Below, in pieces: positions 6,721 through 13,000 of a DNA stretch of 15,727 nt; the stretch's first letter is position 1, and each line of letters opens with the position of its first letter. The translations under genes and the position numbers were made by a program. The stretch spans positions 1 through 15,727 of the forward strand of contig JBAVEL010000086.1 of the NCBI GenBank assembly GCA_049587715.1. Direction: 5' to 3'. The notes beneath the pieces are model-generated. The model had not been told where the DNA came from. It did not search any database and saw nothing but the letters and a program-made list of their open reading frames with translations. Origin of the DNA: JBAVEL01 sp049587715. Its GTDB lineage: Bacteria > Bacteroidota > Ignavibacteria > UBA10030 > UBA6906.

Positions 6721-9700
6721 ATGACTCTCCGCGGAAGGGTGTCGGCCCGCCGGGTCGCCGCCTTCTGTCTCGCTCTGCTCACTGCGAGCAGTCTTGCATC
6801 GGCACAGGGGACGTTCACCCTGAGGTTCGTGGGACAGGACGGGGGCGGCGGATTCGACACCCTTCTGTACGGGAGAGACCCACGCGGCACCTACTGCATC
6901 GATCCGGTCCCGTTCTACGAGGGGACCCGGAGCTTCACCGAGTTTGAGCTTCCCCCCTCCCCCCCCGCGGGGGTCTTCGACGTCCGCTGGTTCAACCACC
7001 GGGACGGCCTGGGGGGATGCATTTCCGGAAACGAGCGGGGGAACGGCCTCCGGTACGACATCCGCCCCGCCACGGGCGTCACCCAGGTGGACACCTTCAG
7101 GGTGAAGTACCAGCAGGGGTCCGCCGGACCCATCACCCTCACCTGGCAGAGCGGACTGGACTTTTTCTGCGACAGCATGCGGCTGAAGGACCTCTTCGGG
7201 GGGTTCCTGGTGAACGCCGACATGTTCGCCGCCACCTCGCAGGTGGTCACGAATCCCGCCCTGACCCAGGTCAACATCATCATGTACGGGGCCAAGGCGG
7301 CCTCTCTGGTTTCCCCCCCCAACGGGGGGACCGTAAGCTCCACGGTGACCCTCTCCTGGAACGCGGTGCCGAATGCCACCCGCTACAGGGTCCAGGTGGC
7401 CACCGACAGCAGCTTTACGCCGGGGAGCATCGTACTCCATGACTCCACGCTGACGGGCACCTCCCGGCAGGTGACCGGGGTGAGCGGCATGCGCTACTGG
7501 CGTGTGGCCGCCGGGCAGACACGCGGCTGGACCGCCTACTCCCCCGTGTGGAGCTTCGCCACGGGGGAGCCGCCTCCCGCTCCCACCCTCCAGAGCCCGC
7601 CCAACGGGGCCACGGGGCAGACCGTGACACCCACCCTGAGCTGGACCATCGCAGGAGGGGGTTTCACCTACCGGGTGCAGGTGGGGACGGATTCCACGTT
7701 CGCCTCGGGGATCGCCTTCGACGACTCCACGGTGACGGGAACATCCCGGCAGGTTGCGAACCTCTCGGGGGGCACCCTCTACCACTGGCGCGTCACGGCC
7801 CGGAACGCGGGCGGCTACGGCCCGAGCTCGGCGGTCTGGAGCTTCACGACGGTTGCGGCTCCCGCCGCGCCCCTTCTGTCGTCCCCCGCCAACGGATCGG
7901 TGGACGTGCCCCTGTCTCCCACGCTCTCCTGGGGGAGCGTGTCGGGGGCGGCCTTCTACCGCCTGCAGGTGGCCACCGATTCCACGTTCACCTCGGGAGT
8001 CGTGTTCAACGATTCCACCATCACGGGAACCTCCCGGCAGGTGGGGCCCCTTTCGGGCAGCACGAGGTTCTACTGGCGGGTGCGGGCCAGGGGGGACGGC
8101 GGCAACAGCCCCTTCTCCTCCGTCTGGAGATTCACGACGATCGTGCAGGCGCCTCCGGCGCCCGCGCTGAGCTCGCCGCCAGACAATGCCCAGGCCCAGC
8201 CGGTGACCCTGACGCTCTCGTGGACCATCGCAGGGTCGGGATACACCTACCGGGTGCAGGTGGGCACCAATCCGAACTTCACGACCGGCGTGGTGCTGGA
8301 TGATTCCACCGTGACGGCCACGTCCCGGCAGGTGGGGCCCCTGGCCAACAACACACTCCATTACTGGAGGGTGACGGCAAAGAACGCGGCGGGCTACGGC
8401 CCTTCCTCGGCCACGTGGAGCTTCACCACGGTCATCGCGCTCCCGGCGGCGCCCGCCCTGGTGTCGCCCGCCAACGGGGCGCAGAACATTCCCCTGAACC
8501 CGATGCTGACCTGGAACGCCGCCCCGAGCGCCACGTCCTACCGGCTCCAGGTGGCGACCGACTCCGCCTTCACACAGAGGTTCTTCGACGATTCCACGCT
8601 TGCGGGGACGCAGCAGCAGATAAGCCCCCTGGCGGCCAACACCACGTATTTCTGGCGGGTGCGGGGGAAGAACGCCGCCGGCAGCGGGCCCTACTCCACG
8701 ATGTTCCGTTTCCTGACCACCGCGGCGCCTCCCATCCCGGCCCTCGTGCTTCCCCCGGATTCGGCCACACGCCTGGAGCGGCAGGTGAGGTTCTCGTGGC
8801 GGACGGTGCCGGGGGCATCGGCCTACCACCTGCAGGTGGGAACGAGCGGGGCGTTCACGACCCTCGTGTACAACGACTCCACGATTGCGGACTCCACGCG
8901 GACGGCGGGGCCGTTTCCGTATGCCGCCCGGCTTCACTGGAGAATCAGGTCGCGGAACACGGCGGGGGCGAGCGAGTTCTCGGCACCCCGCGTGTTCACG
9001 GTGATGCTCCAGCCGCCGGCGCCCGTGACGCCCGTTGCCCCATCCGCCAACGCCGCGAACCAGCCGGTGGTCAGCGCCTTCCGGTGGCTCGGGTCCACCA
9101 TGGCGAGCTGGTACAACCTCCAGGTGGCCCTGGACACCCTGATGACCAACCTGTTCCTGAACGACTCGGCGGTGACGGACACCCAGAGGGCCGTGCGGCT
9201 TGCCCCGAACGGCATCTACTACTGGCGCACGGCGGGGGTGAACACCGAGGGGACCTACGGCGCCTTCTCGGGCGTGCGGCGCATGAGCGTGGGGAACTTC
9301 GCCCCCGCCACGCCGCTTCCCTTCCACCCCGCCAACGGGGACACGAACGTGAGCCGCACCCCCACGCTCCGGTGGGTGGAGAGTCCGGGAGCCCTGCACT
9401 ACAGGGTGCAGGTGGCCCTGGACAACCTGTTCAACCAGGTGGTGGTGGACGACTCCTCCTCCACGGAGAACTGGTTCGAGCCGGGGCTCCTGCAGGCGAA
9501 CCGGAAGCACTACTGGCGGGTGCGGGCGAAGGGATCCGCCGGGTACAGCCCGTATTCGGTGATTCAGAACTTCACGACGGGGTCCCTCATCGTGGCGGTG
9601 GGGGAAAGGCCGGATCTGGAGCCGGGCACCTTCGTGCTTCACCAGAACTACCCCAATCCGTTCAATCCGTCCACCACGTTCCGGTATGAGCTCTGGGAGG

Positions 9701-9888
9701 AGACGGATGTGACCATCCGGGTGTACAATTCCCTGGGGCAGGAGGTGGCCGAACTGGCATCCGGAGTGCACACGCGGGGCTCGTACACCGCCCGGTGGAA
9801 CGCCGCGGGGCTCCCCTCGGGCGTCTACATCGTACGCATGACGGCGGGGGGAACGACGGCCGTCCGGAAGGCCCTGTTCGTGAAGTAG
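6721..9888 (+). CDS. Secreted T9SS protein with eight fibronectin-III-like repeats
   Basis: 1055 aa. The ATG at 6721 gives a signal peptide with cleavage after ASA (residue 28), Gln at +1. The ribosome binding site is weak (GGGA about 7 bases upstream), and the start lies only 18 bases after the gene 2 stop, suggesting translational coupling. Residues 30-194 are the same unrecognised domain as in gene 2: DTLLYG (45-50), ELPPSPPAGVFD (76-87), FGGFLV (159-164), DM (167-168) and VVTNPA (175-180). Residues 195-954 are eight fibronectin-III-like repeats of about 95 aa, each with a PPNG-type start, a Y-R-x-Q-V strand, a D/N-D-S-T turn, an YWRV strand and an ending like WSFTT. A linker follows, then a T9SS type A sorting domain (971-1055; HQNYPNPFNP, VYNSLGQEV). 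It is probably a long, rod-like cell-surface or released protein that projects its N-terminal domain. No enzymatic motif is seen. Confidence 0.92.
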   Translation: MTLRGRVSARRVAAFCLALLTASSLASAQGTFTLRFVGQDGGGGFDTLLYGRDPRGTYCIDPVPFYEGTRSFTEFELPPSPPAGVFDVRWFNHRDGLGGCISGNERGNGLRYDIRPATGVTQVDTFRVKYQQGSAGPITLTWQSGLDFFCDSMRLKDLFGGFLVNADMFAATSQVVTNPALTQVNIIMYGAKAASLVSPPNGGTVSSTVTLSWNAVPNATRYRVQVATDSSFTPGSIVLHDSTLTGTSRQVTGVSGMRYWRVAAGQTRGWTAYSPVWSFATGEPPPAPTLQSPPNGATGQTVTPTLSWTIAGGGFTYRVQVGTDSTFASGIAFDDSTVTGTSRQVANLSGGTLYHWRVTARNAGGYGPSSAVWSFTTVAAPAAPLLSSPANGSVDVPLSPTLSWGSVSGAAFYRLQVATDSTFTSGVVFNDSTITGTSRQVGPLSGSTRFYWRVRARGDGGNSPFSSVWRFTTIVQAPPAPALSSPPDNAQAQPVTLTLSWTIAGSGYTYRVQVGTNPNFTTGVVLDDSTVTATSRQVGPLANNTLHYWRVTAKNAAGYGPSSATWSFTTVIALPAAPALVSPANGAQNIPLNPMLTWNAAPSATSYRLQVATDSAFTQRFFDDSTLAGTQQQISPLAANTTYFWRVRGKNAAGSGPYSTMFRFLTTAAPPIPALVLPPDSATRLERQVRFSWRTVPGASAYHLQVGTSGAFTTLVYNDSTIADSTRTAGPFPYAARLHWRIRSRNTAGASEFSAPRVFTVMLQPPAPVTPVAPSANAANQPVVSAFRWLGSTMASWYNLQVALDTLMTNLFLNDSAVTDTQRAVRLAPNGIYYWRTAGVNTEGTYGAFSGVRRMSVGNFAPATPLPFHPANGDTNVSRTPTLRWVESPGALHYRVQVALDNLFNQVVVDDSSSTENWFEPGLLQANRKHYWRVRAKGSAGYSPYSVIQNFTTGSLIVAVGERPDLEPGTFVLHQNYPNPFNPSTTFRYELWEETDVTIRVYNSLGQEVAELASGVHTRGSYTARWNAAGLPSGVYIVRMTAGGTTAVRKALFVK
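7303..9582 (+). repeat. Eight tandem fibronectin-III-like coding repeats
   Basis: Units begin at about residues 195, 284, 380, 475, 573, 668, 763 and 859 of gene 3, each about 285 bases. Units 2 and 4 share WTIAG[GS]G[FY]TYRVQVGT and GYGPSSA[VT]WSFTTV. Units 3 and 5 instead share YRLQVATDS and a different ending. This alternation points to duplication of a two-repeat block, while units 6-8 have diverged further. Similarity remains visible at DNA level (for example TGGACCATCGCAGG in units 2 and 4). Confidence 0.85.
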
Positions 9889-9895
9889 CGCCCAC

Positions 9896-9915
9896 GCGAG
9901 CCCCCGGGGCTCCGC
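9896..9915 (+). terminator. Hairpin directly after gene 3 (weak terminator candidate)
   Basis: GCGAGCC (9896-9902) pairs with GGCT-C-CGC (9908-9915, one bulged C), starting 7 bases after the TAG stop. There is no T-tract. It may mark the 3' end of the gene 2-gene 3 transcript, or the operon may read through into gene 4. Confidence 0.3.
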
Positions 9916-10007
9916 ACACGCGGCGGCAAGGGAAGCGGGAGAAAGAAGGGCGCGGATACGCACGCAGAAGATCGGAAACTGACGGGGGACCCACGGGGCG
10001 CGGGATG

Positions 10008-10027
10008 TGCGGGCCCCCGGGTCCGCA
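10008..10027 (+). terminator. Second hairpin between genes 3 and 4
   Basis: TGCGGGCC (10008-10015) pairs with GGTCCGCA (10020-10027), 8 bp with one G-U pair and a four-base loop. It is followed by an AT-richer stretch, not a clean T-run. It is either a weak terminator of the upstream operon or a structure in the gene 4 leader. I saw no TAnnTTTG promoter motif in 9889-10080. Confidence 0.25.
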
Positions 10028-10049
10028 TACGCATGCCATCATTTCTAGC

Positions 10050-10080
10050 ATCCACAATCATCCATCCCACCGGAGGACCT
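10050..10080 (+). promoter_or_regulatory. Ribosome binding site and leader motif of gene 4
   Basis: GGAGG at 10072-10076 lies 4 bases before the ATG at 10081 and fixes the start. ATCCACAATC (10050-10059) is identical to 361-370 upstream of gene 1; both are followed by a C/T-rich spacer and CGGAGGAC. Confidence 0.75.
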
Positions 10081-13000
10081 ATGAAAAGGTCGTTGCTATC
10101 GGTTCTTGCTGTTCTGCTTCTGTGCGCCCTCGTGACGGGAGCGCAGGCGCAGACGATCATCACGATCGGGACGGGCACATCCCTCGATCGGGTGCCCTTC
10201 GGCATGCTGTTCGGCTATGAAAGATGCGCGGCGCTCTACACGGCCGCCGAGCTGACCATGACGGGGAACATCGCCGCCCTGGGGTGGGACGTGGGGGGGC
10301 CGCAGACCAGTCCTGCGACCGTGAACATCTATCTGAAGACCACCACCGCCGCCACGCTCACGACGGACACATGGGCCAACATGAAGGCGGGGGCCACGCT
10401 GGTCTGGTCCGGGACGGGGGTGACCTTCCCCTCCGCGGCATGGCAGACATTCACCCTGAGTCCTTCCTTCGCCTATGGCGCCGACAACCTGCTCGTGCTG
10501 GTGGAGTGCGAGTTCGGCGGCAGCGGGACGGGCTCCTATCCCACGTTCCGGTACACGACAGCCACATCGCAGAGCGAGAAGTGGTTCGCGGACTCCTCGC
10601 CTCCGACGGGGAGCGGGACCGTCTTCGGAAACCGGCCCAACATCCAGGTGACATTCCAGCCCACCAACGCCCTGGACGTGGCGGCATCGGGCCTTGTCTC
10701 GCCGGGAGTGGGGGGCTGCTACGGCACGAACCAGACCGTTGCCCTCCGGATCAGGAACGCGGGCACGGCCACGCTCAACTTTGTCACCAATCCGGTCACG
10801 GTGAGCTGCTCGGTCACGGGCCCGAACCCCACAACCTTCAGCAACGTGATCGTCTCCTCGGGCAGCCTGCTGCCCGGACTCACGCAGGATGTGACGTTCT
10901 CCACCACCTACAACATGTCTTCGGCGGGCACGTATGTGTTCAGCGGATCGGCGGTGACAAGCCCGCCTGACTCCAACGCGGGAAACGACAACATGCCGAA
11001 CGCCTCCAGGGAGGTGACGTCTGCCGTCACCCTTCCCGAGGCGGTGGACTTCACGGGGTTCACGGGGGCGAACCTGACCACGGTGTTCCCCAACTGGAAG
11101 GAGCAGGCGGGCGCCGTTCCCACGGGGACGACGTCGCTCTGGAATTCCTCGACAGGGCTGGGAGGGGTGGGGAACATCACCGCCAAGGTGAACCTCTTTG
11201 TAGAAACGCGGCGCGAGTGGATTGTGGGCCCGAAAGTGGCGGTCTCCGCCCTCACGCAGGTGAAGTTCAAGGTTGCCGTGACGAACTACAACTCCATCAC
11301 GGATCCGGATGTGATGGGGTCCGACGACTCCGTGCGGGTCATGGTGTCGGGGGACTGCGGACTCACCTGGTCATCGGTGCGCGCATTCACGCGGGCCGAC
11401 AACCTGACCAACACCCTCACCGAATACACCGTCCCCCTCACGGCGTATGTGGGCGGCCACGCCATTGTGGCCTTCTATGCCACGGACGGCCCCGTGAATG
11501 ATCTTGAGGACTACGACTTTCACATCGACGACATCGTGATCGAAGAGGGAACCCCCATGTCCTACGTCTCCAGCACGGTGACGCAGGCAAGCACTTCGGC
11601 GGTCCCCTCGGGAGCGAGGGACCAGAAGATCATCGGGATCGAGATCGTGACAAGCGGGGATGTATCGCCCCTTGCAGCCACCTCCTTCAGTCTGAGCACG
11701 ACGGGGAGCACATCGGCGGCCGACATCGACAGCGCGAAGCTTTACTATACGGGCATCAGCCCCGTCTTTGCAGCCGTGAACCAGTTCGGCGCCACGACAG
11801 CCAACCCGCCCCTCGGGGCCTTCACCGTCACGGGAAGCCGGTTGCTGGCGGGAGGCACCAATTACTTCTGGCTGGCCTACGACGTGGATCCCGCCGCCAC
11901 GGCGGGGGACTCCCTGGACGCCCAGTGCACATCGGTGACGGTGGGCGGAACGCCGCAAGCACCCACGGTGACCGACCCTGCGGGGAAGAGACCCATCCGT
12001 GCCCCTCTTGCCGGCACATACACAATCGACAACTCCAAGACGGGGGACTACGCCAGCTTTGATCTGGCGGTGGCGGACCTGAACCTGCTGGGCATCTCGG
12101 GGGCGGTCACATTCAGCGTGGCCGCGGGTCAGACATTCACGGATTCGGTGGTGATCACAACTTCGGGGACGGCTTCCTGGCCCATCGTCTTCCAGACGGC
12201 GGGCGGCGGGCCGAATCCGCTGGTCACGCGGGGAGGAACGGCGGCCGCAAACGATGCGGTGTTCACCCTCCTGGGTGCGGACTACATCACCTTTGACGGG
12301 ATTGATGTGGGGGTGGTGCCGGGCTCCACGGCGGTGGAGTACGGGTACTACCTGACGGGGGCATCGGGGACGAACGGCAGCCAGCACAATACGGTGAAGA
12401 ACTCCGCCGTGACCCTGAACAAGACCAACACGAACTCGCGCGGGGTGTACCTGACGTCCGTGGCGACCGCGGCCGCGGGCTCCAACAGCGCCAATGCCTT
12501 CCTGAACAACACGGTGCAGAACTGCTACACCGGGTACTGGTTCTCGGGCGCGACGGCCGCCTACGACGACAGCAACAAGGTGGGAACCGTTGCCTCTGGG
12601 ACGAGCATCATCACGAACCTGGGCGGGCTTTCCACCGCGGCCTACGGAGTCTACATCAACACGCAGACGAACCTGCGGGTGTTCAACACCCTCATCTCCA
12701 GCATCTCGGGAACGGGCTACCTGGCGGGCATCTATGTGGGAGGGGGGAGCGTTTCGACGGCGGAGTTCGACGGAAACTTGATCTCGAGCCTCGCGGGCAC
12801 GGGTGTCAATGCCGTGTACGGGATCTACTCGGGGTTCTCGGGGTCCCGCTACGACATCCATCACAACATCATCACCGGTCTCTCGGGATCCTCGTACTAT
12901 GTCTACGGCATCTACGAGGGATCGGGGGCGGTGAACATCTATGCCAACAGAGTGTGGGATGTGGCCTATACGGGCACCTCCTCCACATACCTGGCCGCCG

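Noticed and set aside
7303..9582. Tandem repeats as a CRISPR array or mobile element
   Set aside because: The repeats are coding, about 285 bases each, diverged and in frame; there are no spacers, inverted ends or transposase.
5791..9963. Open frame of about 1390 codons on the minus strand, antisense to genes 2 and 3
   Set aside because: Same shadow effect. It spans two real genes and both flanking gaps, and its composition is Arg/Gly/His/Pro-rich without recognisable motifs.
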